Below, piece by piece: positions 53,519 through 60,924 of a stretch of DNA of 64,000 nucleotides. Origin of the DNA: Noviherbaspirillum_A sp047237965 (GTDB lineage: Bacteria > Pseudomonadota > Gammaproteobacteria > Burkholderiales > Burkholderiaceae_D); contig NZ_JBDFLX010000001.1 in NCBI RefSeq assembly GCF_047237965.1, positions 3,038,001 to 3,102,000 of the forward strand, read 5' to 3'. Position 1 is the stretch's first letter. Each line of letters opens with the position of its first letter. Under the pieces are notes generated by a model. The model made no database searches and was not told the DNA's origin. It was given only the letters and a program-made list of their open reading frames with translations. The position numbers and the translations under genes were made by a program.

Positions 53519-54526
53519 ATGCGATATCGACGTCTCGGCAACAGCAATCTGCAAGTCTCGGCCCTGTGCCTGGGCACCATGATGTTCGGCGATCAGACCG
53601 ACGAGGCCGAGGCCGGCCGCATCGTCGCCTCGGCGCGGGAACATGGCGTCAACTTCATCGACACCGCCGACGTCTACACCAGGGGCGCGTCGGAGCTGAT
53701 GGTGGGGCGGCTGCTGGCCGGCCAGCGCGACGACTGGGTGCTGGCCACCAAGCTGGGCAACACGATGGGCACCCAGCCCAACCAGTCAAACTATTCGCGC
53801 AAGTGGATCATGAAGGAGACTGAGAACAGCCTGCGCCGGCTCGGCACCGACTATATCGACATCCTCTACCTGCACCGCGACTTCCACGAGGAAAACCTGG
53901 ACGAGGCGGTGCGCGCCATGGGCGACCTGATGCGCGAGGGGAAGATCCGCTACTTCGGCCTGTCGAACTTCCGCGGCTGGCGCATCGCCGAGACGGTGCG
54001 CGCCTGCGAGCGCGCCAATGTGGCGCCGCCGGCGGTCTGCCAGCCCTACTACAACCTGCTGAACCGGATGCCGGAAGTCGAGATCCTGCCGGCCTGCGGC
54101 CATTACGGCCTGGGCGTGGTGCCCTACAGCCCGATCGCGCGCGGCGTACTGAGCGGCAAATACCGGCCGGGCCAGCAGCCGCCAGAAGGCAGCCGGGCCG
54201 GCCGCGCCGACAAGCGCATGATGGAAACCGAGTTCCGCGAAGAGTCGCTGGCGATTGCCCAGCATTTGAAGGAGCATTGCGACCGGCGCTGCATTAAGCT
54301 CGGGCATTTCGCCACCGCCTGGGTGCTGGCCAACCGCCACATCACGTCCGTGATCGCCGGACCGCGCACCCTAGAGCAGATGGAGGATTACTACGCCGCG
54401 CTGGACGTGACGCTGGACGCGGCCGAGGAAGCGATGGTCGACACCCTGGTGCGGCCGGGCCATGCGTCCACGCCCGGCTACAACGATCCGAGCTATCCCT
54501 TCTTCGGGCGGCTGACGGCGGGCTGA
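53519..54526 (+). CDS. Aldo/keto reductase
   Basis: A 335-residue NADPH-dependent TIM-barrel reductase: MRYRRLGNSNLQVSALCLGT, catalytic tetrad in FIDTADVY, KLG and YLHRD, and the cofactor segments GLSNFRGW and YSPIARGVLSGKY. CAGGAGAACACC precedes the ATG. The C-terminal VIAGPRTLEQMEDYYAAL is typical of YajO/Tas-like members. Substrate unknown. Convergent with dinB. Confidence 0.92.
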   Translation: MRYRRLGNSNLQVSALCLGTMMFGDQTDEAEAGRIVASAREHGVNFIDTADVYTRGASELMVGRLLAGQRDDWVLATKLGNTMGTQPNQSNYSRKWIMKETENSLRRLGTDYIDILYLHRDFHEENLDEAVRAMGDLMREGKIRYFGLSNFRGWRIAETVRACERANVAPPAVCQPYYNLLNRMPEVEILPACGHYGLGVVPYSPIARGVLSGKYRPGQQPPEGSRAGRADKRMMETEFREESLAIAQHLKEHCDRRCIKLGHFATAWVLANRHITSVIAGPRTLEQMEDYYAALDVTLDAAEEAMVDTLVRPGHASTPGYNDPSYPFFGRLTAG

Positions 54527-54557
54527 TTATCCACAGCGCGCGGAAAAACGCGCCGGC

Positions 54558-55712
54558 TCAGGCCAGCAGCAGTTCGCCCTGGCTCGGTCCGGCGTCGCCG
54601 CCCGCCTGGCCGCGCGGCGACAGCGTGCCGACCCGCACGCCCAGGAGCCGCAGCCGCTTTTCCAGCGGCACCCGGCGCAGGCATTCGCCGGCGGCGCGCC
54701 GTATCACGGCGGGGTCGTCGGTCGGCGCCGGCAGGGTCACGTCGCGCGTCACGGTCTGGAAGTCGTCGTAGCGCAGCTTCAGGCCGATGGTGCGCCCGAG
54801 GTAGCCCTTGCGCCGCAGGTCCTCGGACACCCGCACGCACAGGCCGGTGAAGATCGCCGACAGCGTCTCGCGGTCATGCCGCGCATGCAGGTCGCGCTCG
54901 AAGGTGGTTTCGCGGCTCAGCGACTTGGGCTCGGAACGGGTCACCACCGGACGGTCGTCCTCGCCCCGCGCCACGCTGCGCAGCCAGGCCGCGGTGCTGC
55001 GGCCGAAATGGGTCTGCAGCAGGCCGGCGTCGGCCTGCGCCAGTTCGGCAATGGTGTGGATATGCAGCCCGGCCAGCTTTTCCACCGCCCTCGGGCCGAT
55101 GCCGTTGACCTTCTTCACATGCAGCGGCCAGATCCGGGTTTCGATGTCGGCCGGCGTCAGGATGGTGATGCCGTCGGGCTTGTCGAGGTCGGAACAGATC
55201 TTGGCCAGCAGCTTGTTGGGCGCCACGCCGATCGAGCAGGATAGCCCGGTGGCGTCGCGCACCGCCTGCTTCAGGCGTTTGGCCAGCGTGTCGGTCGGCT
55301 CGTCGTGGCCGCTCAGGTCAAGGTAGATTTCATCGATGCCGCGGTCTTCCATCTCGGGCGCGATCTCCAGCACCGCCGCCTTGAACAGCTGCGAATAATG
55401 GCGATAGGCCTTGAAGTCGGTCGGCAGCAGCACCGCGTCCGGCGCCAGCCTGGCCGCCTTCATCATGCCCATCGCGGAAAATACGCCCAGCGCGCGGGCC
55501 TCGTAGGTGGAGGTAGTGACCACGCCGCGGCCGACATAGTTGCGCAGCGTGGTGAAGCGCCGGCTGCCGTCCGGCAGGGTCTGCGGCTGGTGGTCGGAAC
55601 CGCCGCCTATCACCACAGCCTGGCCGCGCAGTTCTGGATAGCGCAGCAGCTCCACCGATGCATAGAAGGCATCCATGTCGAGGTGGGCGATGCGGCGGGA
55701 TGAGGCGGACAT
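54558..55712 (-). CDS. dinB: DNA polymerase IV (DinB)
   Basis: A 384-residue Y-family translesion polymerase. Catalytic residues lie in AHLDMDAFYASVE and DEIYLDLSG; GCSIGVAPNKLLAKICSDLDKPDG is the signature. Helix-hairpin-helix motifs (VNGIGPRAVEKLAGLHIHTIAELAQ) and the little-finger domain follow. The C-terminal GELLLA may be a remnant of the beta-clamp-binding motif (QxxLxLF/QGELLLA). No LexA box was searched for systematically. Confidence 0.95.
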   Translation of the reverse strand: MSASSRRIAHLDMDAFYASVELLRYPELRGQAVVIGGGSDHQPQTLPDGSRRFTTLRNYVGRGVVTTSTYEARALGVFSAMGMMKAARLAPDAVLLPTDFKAYRHYSQLFKAAVLEIAPEMEDRGIDEIYLDLSGHDEPTDTLAKRLKQAVRDATGLSCSIGVAPNKLLAKICSDLDKPDGITILTPADIETRIWPLHVKKVNGIGPRAVEKLAGLHIHTIAELAQADAGLLQTHFGRSTAAWLRSVARGEDDRPVVTRSEPKSLSRETTFERDLHARHDRETLSAIFTGLCVRVSEDLRRKGYLGRTIGLKLRYDDFQTVTRDVTLPAPTDDPAVIRRAAGECLRRVPLEKRLRLLGVRVGTLSPRGQAGGDAGPSQGELLLA

Positions 55713-55721
55713 GCTTGGCTG

Positions 55722-56147
55722 TCAGATGGCGTCCCAGGGATTGATCAGCGCCAGCCCGATGCCGCTGAAATCCTTGACATTTCTGGTGGCGAGGCTGGCG
55801 CCGTCCACGCTGCGGCAGATTGCCGCAATCTGTGCGTCAGCCATGCCGATAGGACGACCCTGTTGCTGGCGCTGGCAGACCAGGTCGGCGTAATGCATTG
55901 CAACAGCCGCATCGAAAGGCAGTATGCGTTGTGCAAATTCTTCTTCGAACAAGGCGTTGGCAAGCTTTAGCAGCGTGGTCTGACGGCTGCCGTCCGGGAG
56001 ACGGCGGATGCCATACAGGATCTCGGCAACCGTGACGGCGGTAAGCAGCAAGTCCCCGGGATCCTGCCTGTTCATCCATGCGATCACATTGGCATTTGGA
56101 ACCGGACGCATTACTTCGGAAAGGACGTTCGTATCCAGAAAAATCAT
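55722..56147 (-). CDS. fitB: FitB/VapC-family PIN-domain toxin
   Basis: A 141-residue PIN-domain endoribonuclease: MIFLDTNVLSEVMRP at the N terminus (first Asp), TAVTVAEILYGIRRLP (Glu), GMADAQIAAICRS (Asp) and LATRNVKDFSGIGLALINPWD (last acidic group and the NPW ending). Sequence resembles gonococcal FitB. The ATG at 56147 follows the antitoxin stop by one base; the frame continues upstream only as overlap with the antitoxin. Confidence 0.9.
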   Translation of the reverse strand: MIFLDTNVLSEVMRPVPNANVIAWMNRQDPGDLLLTAVTVAEILYGIRRLPDGSRQTTLLKLANALFEEEFAQRILPFDAAVAMHYADLVCQRQQQGRPIGMADAQIAAICRSVDGASLATRNVKDFSGIGLALINPWDAI

Positions 56148-56148
56148 G

Positions 56149-56385
56149 TCAGATATCCGCCGGACGGGCCGCTTCCTGACGTTCCGGCAGTTCCAGTTCC
56201 ACACCGCCCACGCTGGCAAATCGCTGTGCGATGCGGCTTCCCAATCCTTTTTCCGGCTGCCGGATCAAGGCCCGGCGTAGAATGGAGCGCACTTCTTCTT
56301 CCATGGAATGGCCATGTTGCGCGGCTTCAATACGCAGCCGGGCCTTAAGATCCTCATCCAGATTCCTGATTGTCAGACTCGCCAT
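56149..56385 (-). CDS. fitA: FitA-family ribbon-helix-helix antitoxin
   Basis: A 78-residue antitoxin with an N-terminal ribbon-helix-helix (MASLTIRNLDEDLKARLRIEAAQHGHSMEEEVRSILRRAL) and a toxin-binding tail that contains GGVELELPER, resembling FitA. AAGGGAGG precedes the ATG. It precedes fitB by one base, and an operator-like palindrome lies in front of it. The longer frame to 56583 is unsupported. Confidence 0.9.
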   Translation of the reverse strand: MASLTIRNLDEDLKARLRIEAAQHGHSMEEEVRSILRRALIRQPEKGLGSRIAQRFASVGGVELELPERQEAARPADI

Positions 56386-56397
56386 GCTGCCTCCCTT

Positions 56398-56431
56398 GCC
56401 ATCAATGCATGCAATGATGGCGATGATAGCA
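56398..56431 (-). promoter_or_regulatory. Candidate FitA operator
   Basis: 56398-56421 is a 24-bp palindrome with 22 of 24 bases matching, GCCATCA(A)TGCATGCA(A)TGATGGC. Next to it, TGATAGCA on the plus strand (TGCTATCA on the minus strand, 56424-56431) equals the FitA half-site as I recall it, and overlaps a TATCAT -10-like element. It sits 13-46 bases before the antitoxin start. Confidence 0.55.
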
Positions 56432-56441
56432 TCTTGCGGTG

Positions 56442-56762
56442 TTAATGCAGTCCGCTGACCTGCTCCACCCGCTGCACCAGCACCCAGGGCTTGACCACCA
56501 CCGCCCACAGTTCCACATCGGCTTGTAGCCATGCCGCGGCCTGTATTTCGCCCAGCTTGGCCAGGCGGCCGTCGGCCATCCACTTCTTCACCGATTCGGT
56601 GTCGTCCTGCGCGATGCCGACCGCGACTTCGATCAGGTCCAGGCTGTTGTCCACCGCGATGACGTTGCCGCCGGCGTAGTGGCGCTGCAGCTCAGTCCAG
56701 CGCAGCTTCGAGGTTTCGCTATTGAGCCGGCGGCGCAGCTCGTCGTCCTTTTCATGGTTCAT
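56442..56762 (-). CDS. DUF2288 family protein
   Basis: A 106-residue protein with the DUF2288 pattern: LNSETSKLRWTELQRHYAGGNVIAVDNSLDLIEVAVGIAQDD and LQADVELWAVVVKPWVLVQRV. Charged, soluble, no catalytic motif. It starts 17 bases after the slyX stop and probably belongs to its transcript. Function unknown. Confidence 0.88.
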   Translation of the reverse strand: MNHEKDDELRRRLNSETSKLRWTELQRHYAGGNVIAVDNSLDLIEVAVGIAQDDTESVKKWMADGRLAKLGEIQAAAWLQADVELWAVVVKPWVLVQRVEQVSGLH

Positions 56763-56779
56763 TGCGTCTCCCGGATCGT

Positions 56780-56992
56780 TCAGTAATGGGGCGGAATCTC
56801 ATGCGCGGCCTGCTGGCCGCCGTTGTCCGCCCGCTGCGCCTCGGCCACGCGCTTGGCCAGCGCGGCGCACAGCGCTTCCAGTTCGTCGATGCGGCGCTGC
56901 TGCCGGTAGACCGTGCTGTTGAGCACGTCCAGCAAGTCTTCCTGCCGCGCCAGTTTGATCTCGATATCGACCAGGCGTTCTTCATCCATCAT
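56780..56992 (-). CDS. slyX: SlyX family protein
   Basis: A 70-residue coiled-coil protein: RLVDIEIKLARQEDLLDVLNSTVYRQQRRIDELE and the conserved ending PPHY. Function unsettled. Its start overlaps the end of the DUF2256 gene by 11 bases. Two adjacent ATGs make the exact start uncertain by one codon. Confidence 0.92.
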   Translation of the reverse strand: MMDEERLVDIEIKLARQEDLLDVLNSTVYRQQRRIDELEALCAALAKRVAEAQRADNGGQQAAHEIPPHY

Positions 56993-57161
56993 GTTGTCCT
57001 TTCGGTTTCTTCGGCGCGGCGCGGCAGGCGTCGGAACAGTAGCGCACCTCGTCCCAGTTCAGTGCCCATTTGCGGCGCCAGGTATAGGGCCGGCCGCAGG
57101 CCTCGCAGGTTTTCACCGGCAAATTATGCGGATTACGCAGCGGGTTCTTCTGCGGCTTCAC
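56982..57161 (-). CDS. DUF2256 zinc-ribbon-like protein
   Basis: A 59-residue protein with paired cysteines, KTCEACGRPYTWRRKWALNWDEVRYCSDACR, typical of DUF2256, which likely binds zinc. GTG at 57161 overlaps the rep stop as GTGA, a coupled arrangement that supports this start; an extension to 57293 lies inside rep and was rejected. It is in turn overlapped by slyX. Confidence 0.85.
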   Translation of the reverse strand: MKPQKNPLRNPHNLPVKTCEACGRPYTWRRKWALNWDEVRYCSDACRAAPKKPKGQHDG

Positions 57162-59206
57162 GTCGGTCTCGGCTTTTGCAGCAGGGCCTTCAGGTTGGCC
57201 AGCCGGTTCTGCGGCGTGATCACTTCCTCTTCCTTCGGCACCGCGTCGCCTTCGTCGAGCTTCATTTCCTTGATGAAGCGCGACATGTCGCAATTGATGC
57301 TTTCACGCGCCCGCTTGCGCTTCTTGCACCAGGTGATGTGCAGCGTGCGCTGGGCGCGGGTGATGCCGACATACATCAGCCGCCGCTCTTCCTCGATGCG
57401 CGCGCCCAGCGTGTCCATCGGCGCGTCCGGATCGCCCTTGTGCGGCAGGATGCCCTCCTCCACGCCGACCAGGAACACGTGCGGAAATTCCAACCCCTTG
57501 GAGGCATGCAGCGTGGACAGGCGCACCGCGTCCGGCTCCTCGTCCTTGCCTTCCAGCATGGTCATCAGCGCCACCATCTGGGTCAGGTCGAGCAGGCTCT
57601 TTTCCTCACCGGCGCCGTCACGTCCGCCGCTGCCCTTTTCCTTCAACCAGCTGGTGAAGTCGATCACGTTCTGCCACTTGCCCTGGGCCCCGCGATCATC
57701 AAACGCGTCGTACAGATAGGCTTCGTAATTGATGGCCTTCATCATGTCGTCCAGCACTTCGCCGGCGGTCTCTCCAGGCCGGTGGGCGCGGGCTTCCAGC
57801 TGGTTGATGAAGGTGCAGAACTCGCGCAGCGGGCTTAGCTGCCGCTCGGTCAGCTTGGCCTCGATGCCGCCCTTGAACACCGCCTCGAACAGCGAGCACT
57901 GCCACTGGCCGGCGAAGCTGCCCAGCACTTCCAGCGTGGCCTTGCCGACGCCGCGCTTGGGCGTGGTGACGGCGCGGATGAAGGCCGGATCATCGTCGGC
58001 ATTGGCCACCAGCCGCAGGTAGCTCATGATGTCCTTGATCTCGGCGCGGTCGAAGAAGCTCTGGCCGCCCGACATCACATAGGGAATGCGCTCGCGCCGC
58101 AGCGCCTGTTCAAAGATGCGGGCCTGGTGGTTGCCGCGGTACAGGATGGCGTAATCGGAGAACTTGCCGCGCCGCTCGAAGCGGTGGGCCGACAGCATGA
58201 TAGCGACCTGGTCGGCCTCGTGCTCGTCGTCCTGCATGGCCAGCACCTTGACCGGATCGCCCAGGCCATGCTCGGACCAGAGCGCCTTCTCGAACAGCTT
58301 GGGATTGTTGGCAATGACCGAGTTGGCCGCCTGCAGGATGCGGGTGCTGGAGCGGTAGTTCTGTTCCAGCTTGATCACCTTCAGATCAGGGAAATCGACC
58401 TGCAGCGTGCGCAGGTTTTCGATGGTGGCGCCGCGCCAGGCATAGATCGCCTGGTCGTCGTCGCCCACCGCGGTAAACATCGGCTTCTTGCCCACGCCGG
58501 TGACTAGCAGCTTGACCAGTTCGTACTGGCAGGTGTTGGTGTCCTGGTATTCATCCACCAGCAGGTAGCGCAGCTTGCGCTGCCACTTGTCGCGCACGGT
58601 CTCGTTGGACTGGAACAGCTGCACCGGCAGGCGGATCAGGTCGTCGAAGTCCACCGCCTGGTAGGAAGCGAGCGTGGCCACATAGTCGCGGTAGATGCGC
58701 GCGGCCTGGGCCTCGTCTTCCGTCACGGCCTGCTTGATGGCGTTCTCCGGATCGACCAGGCCGTTCTTCCACAGCGAGATGGTGTTCTGGATGCGCCGTA
58801 TCACCTGCTTGTCGGTGGTCATGGCCATGTCCTGCACCAGCGAGAAGCAGTCATCGCTGTCCATGATGGAAAAGCGGTCCTTCAGCCCCAGCTCGCGCGC
58901 CTCGCGGCGCAGGATCTGCACGCCCAGCGAGTGGAAGGTCGACACGGTCAGCTGCTTGGCGCCGCGCGGGTCCTTGAGCAGCTTGGCGATGCGCTCCTGC
59001 ATCTCCAGCGCGGCCTTGTTGGTGAAGGTCAGCGCGGCGATGTGGCGCGGATCGTAGCCGCACTCCTCGATCAGGTGCGCGATCTTCTGGGTAATGACCC
59101 GGGTCTTGCCCGAGCCGGCGCCGGCCAGCACCAGGCAGGGGCCATCCATGTACTTCACGGCCTCGCGCTGCGGGGCATTCAGGCCGAACTGGGGGGTGGT
59201 GGTCAT
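57158..59206 (-). CDS. rep: ATP-dependent DNA helicase Rep
   Basis: A 682-residue UvrD-family helicase very similar to E. coli Rep: LNAPQREAVKYMDGPCLVLAGAGSGKTRVITQKIAHLI, LTFTNKAALEMQERI, VDEYQDTNTCQYELVKLL, KLEQNYRSSTRILQAAN, LSTLHASKGLEFPHVFLVGVEEG and EERRLMYVGITRAQ. It helps replication past protein blocks. The ATG at 59206 gives the family N terminus; an extension to 59305 is not conserved. First gene of a rep-DUF2256-slyX-DUF2288 run. Confidence 0.95.
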   Translation of the reverse strand: MTTTPQFGLNAPQREAVKYMDGPCLVLAGAGSGKTRVITQKIAHLIEECGYDPRHIAALTFTNKAALEMQERIAKLLKDPRGAKQLTVSTFHSLGVQILRREARELGLKDRFSIMDSDDCFSLVQDMAMTTDKQVIRRIQNTISLWKNGLVDPENAIKQAVTEDEAQAARIYRDYVATLASYQAVDFDDLIRLPVQLFQSNETVRDKWQRKLRYLLVDEYQDTNTCQYELVKLLVTGVGKKPMFTAVGDDDQAIYAWRGATIENLRTLQVDFPDLKVIKLEQNYRSSTRILQAANSVIANNPKLFEKALWSEHGLGDPVKVLAMQDDEHEADQVAIMLSAHRFERRGKFSDYAILYRGNHQARIFEQALRRERIPYVMSGGQSFFDRAEIKDIMSYLRLVANADDDPAFIRAVTTPKRGVGKATLEVLGSFAGQWQCSLFEAVFKGGIEAKLTERQLSPLREFCTFINQLEARAHRPGETAGEVLDDMMKAINYEAYLYDAFDDRGAQGKWQNVIDFTSWLKEKGSGGRDGAGEEKSLLDLTQMVALMTMLEGKDEEPDAVRLSTLHASKGLEFPHVFLVGVEEGILPHKGDPDAPMDTLGARIEEERRLMYVGITRAQRTLHITWCKKRKRARESINCDMSRFIKEMKLDEGDAVPKEEEVITPQNRLANLKALLQKPRPT

Positions 59207-59305
59207 GCGGGGAATGGTTATGCGAAGGAAGCGGGGTATTGTAGCGGAGCGGGGGGATGGGTGTTGGGTGGCGTGGCTGCGGGGGCAGGCCGGCATTGTA
59301 CACAC

Positions 59306-59339
59306 ATGTATTTACATCGTGCGCGTTCATGCTTATATT
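59306..59339 (+). promoter_or_regulatory. vapBC promoter with overlapping palindromic operator
   Basis: TTTACA (59311-59316) and TATATT (59334-59339) are 17 bases apart. The palindrome ATGTA-TT-TACAT (59306-59317) overlaps the -35, as expected for repression by the VapBC complex. The antitoxin start is 30 bases downstream. Confidence 0.7.
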
Positions 59340-59368
59340 GCATCCACGTACTTACACGGGGGAGTGAC

Positions 59369-59608
59369 ATGATGCAAACGACAAAGGCATTTCGGAATGG
59401 CAATTCCCAAGCGGTGCGCATCCCTGCCGAACTTGCGTACGATCGCACGGATATTGAGTTGGAAATTGAACGTGTCGGCGATGAGCTTCGCATTCGCCCC
59501 GCACGCCGCCCTCTCGGCGGCGTGCTGAAAAAATTCGCCAGGTTTGCCCCCGACTTCATGGCGGAGGGCCGGAGTGAGCAGGAGCAGGCAGAACGCGAGG
59601 CATTGTAA
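59369..59608 (+). CDS. vapB: VapB-type antitoxin (AbrB/MazE fold)
   Basis: A 79-residue antitoxin with an N-terminal SpoVT-AbrB swapped-hairpin DNA-binding domain (TTKAFRNGNSQAVRIPAELAYDRTDIELEIERVGDELRIRP) and a charged C-terminal tail for toxin binding. GGGGAG precedes the ATG. A second ATG follows directly, so the start may be one codon later. Its TAA overlaps the vapC ATG by one base. Confidence 0.92.
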   Translation: MMQTTKAFRNGNSQAVRIPAELAYDRTDIELEIERVGDELRIRPARRPLGGVLKKFARFAPDFMAEGRSEQEQAEREAL

Positions 59609-60009
59609 TGGCGTTGTTCATGCTTGACACCAACATGTGCATCTACCTGATGAAAAATCAGCCTGAGTCGGTGGCTAAACGATTTGCCGAATGCTATGTC
59701 GGCGACGTGGTCATGTCGGCCATTACCTATGCGGAGCTCGAATACGGCGTTAGTGTCTCTGTCAACAGCGCGCGGGAGAGGCGCAACCTGGCAGGACTGA
59801 TCGAAGATATTCCGGTCGCTCCGTTTGGTGTCGACGCAGCGAAAGCGTATGGCCCTATCAGGGAAGCCACGCGGGAGCGCAAGAGGGACCAGCTTGACAA
59901 GCTGATTGCCGCGCATGCGGTGTCCCTGAAGGTAACGCTGGTTACGAATAACGAGCGTGACTTTGAAATCTACCCCGGGTTGAAGATCGAAAACTGGCTG
60001 AATGGGTAG
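59608..60009 (+). CDS. vapC: VapC PIN-domain ribonuclease toxin
   Basis: A 133-residue PIN-domain toxin: FMLDTNMCIYLMKNQPESV, SAITYAELEYGVS, DKLIAAHAVSL and LVTNNERDFEIYPGLKIENW. The catalytic acidic residues are present, although the usual Gly-Pro-Phe before the third Asp is replaced by RKRDQLD. It resembles the MvpT/VapC branch that cleaves initiator tRNA; target not proven here. Unrelated in sequence to the FitB toxin 3.5 kb away. Confidence 0.92.
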   Translation: MALFMLDTNMCIYLMKNQPESVAKRFAECYVGDVVMSAITYAELEYGVSVSVNSARERRNLAGLIEDIPVAPFGVDAAKAYGPIREATRERKRDQLDKLIAAHAVSLKVTLVTNNERDFEIYPGLKIENWLNG

Positions 60010-60376
60010 CATGCCCTTGGTGCAGGATGTGGAGGCTTGCCAGGCGCTGCTGTCGCGCAAGAGCGGGTCTTCAAGGTGTGCATAGACCAGGGATAGGGTG
60101 GAAAAATTACCCGGCCGCGAGGACGGCGTTCCAGCTTGTCTCCACGGCGGTGTTCGCCCCGGCAGGCGATCTCCTTTTTGCTTCGCCAAAAAATAAGGCA
60201 AAAACGACCGAGACGATCACGCCACGCTGCGCAAGATTGCCGTGCCGTCGACGGGGAATTGAAATGCAACGGCAACTGCTACCGCCCTGCCCCTCCACAG
60301 CCTCTACCTCACTCATGATAAAGTCGCCCCTTCCCCATTTTTCCCTTGCGCCGCCACCCCACGCGGCGTATCCGCC
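60010..60376. other. Intergenic region without a recognised gene
   Basis: 367 bases with no convincing gene. Open frames on both strands are arginine- and proline-rich and lack a ribosome binding site. The plus-strand reading FLLRQKIRQKRPRRSRHA resembles spurious frames seen in intergenic relics of other proteobacteria (memory only). The last 60 bases may hold the promoter of the next gene. Confidence 0.4.
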
Positions 60377-60844
60377 ATGAAATTTTCCCATCTCGTCGAA
60401 ATCAACGATCCGCTCAATCCGCTGATTGAACCGCTGTCGCGGGCGCAACTCTGGCGTGGGCTGGTGTTGCGGGCCGAGCAGCCGAAAATGTTCGTGCCGC
60501 ATCTCGATGCCTGCGACATCCTGGAAAAATCCGCCGCGCAGGTGGAGCGCGAACTGCGCTACGGCGACACCGTGATCCGCGACCGCGTCAGCTACCTGCC
60601 GCAGATGCAGGTGCATTACCACGTGCCGCAACAGAAGGACATCCCGATGTCGGACCTGACGATGACCATCGAGGAGCCGCAGCCGGGCGCGCTCTACGTG
60701 CGCTTCATCTATGACGACCATCAGGGCGAGGAAAACCAGGCGGAGGCGTTCTACAACGAATTCCGCCGCTCGGCCTATGAAGAGGCCGACATCGATACCA
60801 TCCGCATGGTCAGGGAACTGGCCGAGAACGGCGCGCTGGGGTAA
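60377..60844 (+). CDS. SRPBCC-family (DUF1857/AtaL-like) protein
   Basis: A 155-residue protein: MKFSHLVEINDPLNPLIEPLSRAQLWRGLVLRAEQP, then ERELRYGDTVIRDRVSYLPQMQVHYHV and a C-terminal helix (DIDTIRMVRELAENGAL). The fold is a START/SRPBCC-like cavity for a hydrophobic ligand; DUF1857 members include AtaL of fungal pathways. Function here unknown. Convergent with the DeaD-type helicase gene. Confidence 0.85.
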   Translation: MKFSHLVEINDPLNPLIEPLSRAQLWRGLVLRAEQPKMFVPHLDACDILEKSAAQVERELRYGDTVIRDRVSYLPQMQVHYHVPQQKDIPMSDLTMTIEEPQPGALYVRFIYDDHQGEENQAEAFYNEFRRSAYEEADIDTIRMVRELAENGALG

Positions 60845-60894
60845 GACGAATTCCCGGATCCATCATGTGGACCGGGATGGGCATGAGGCAGGTT

Positions 60895-60916
60895 GCCCGG
60901 CGCGGACGCGCCGGGC
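60895..60916. terminator. GC-rich hairpin between convergent genes
   Basis: GCCCGGCGCG and CGCGCCGGGC form a near-continuous stem with only GA between them. No T-run on either strand, so it is a weak terminator candidate for the helicase gene at best. Confidence 0.4.
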
Positions 60917-60924
60917 GGTAAGAA

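Noticed and set aside
58931..59368. Long N-terminal extension of the VapB frame into rep
   Set aside because: Overlaps rep antisense; the ATG at 59369 has a ribosome binding site and the AbrB fold starts there.
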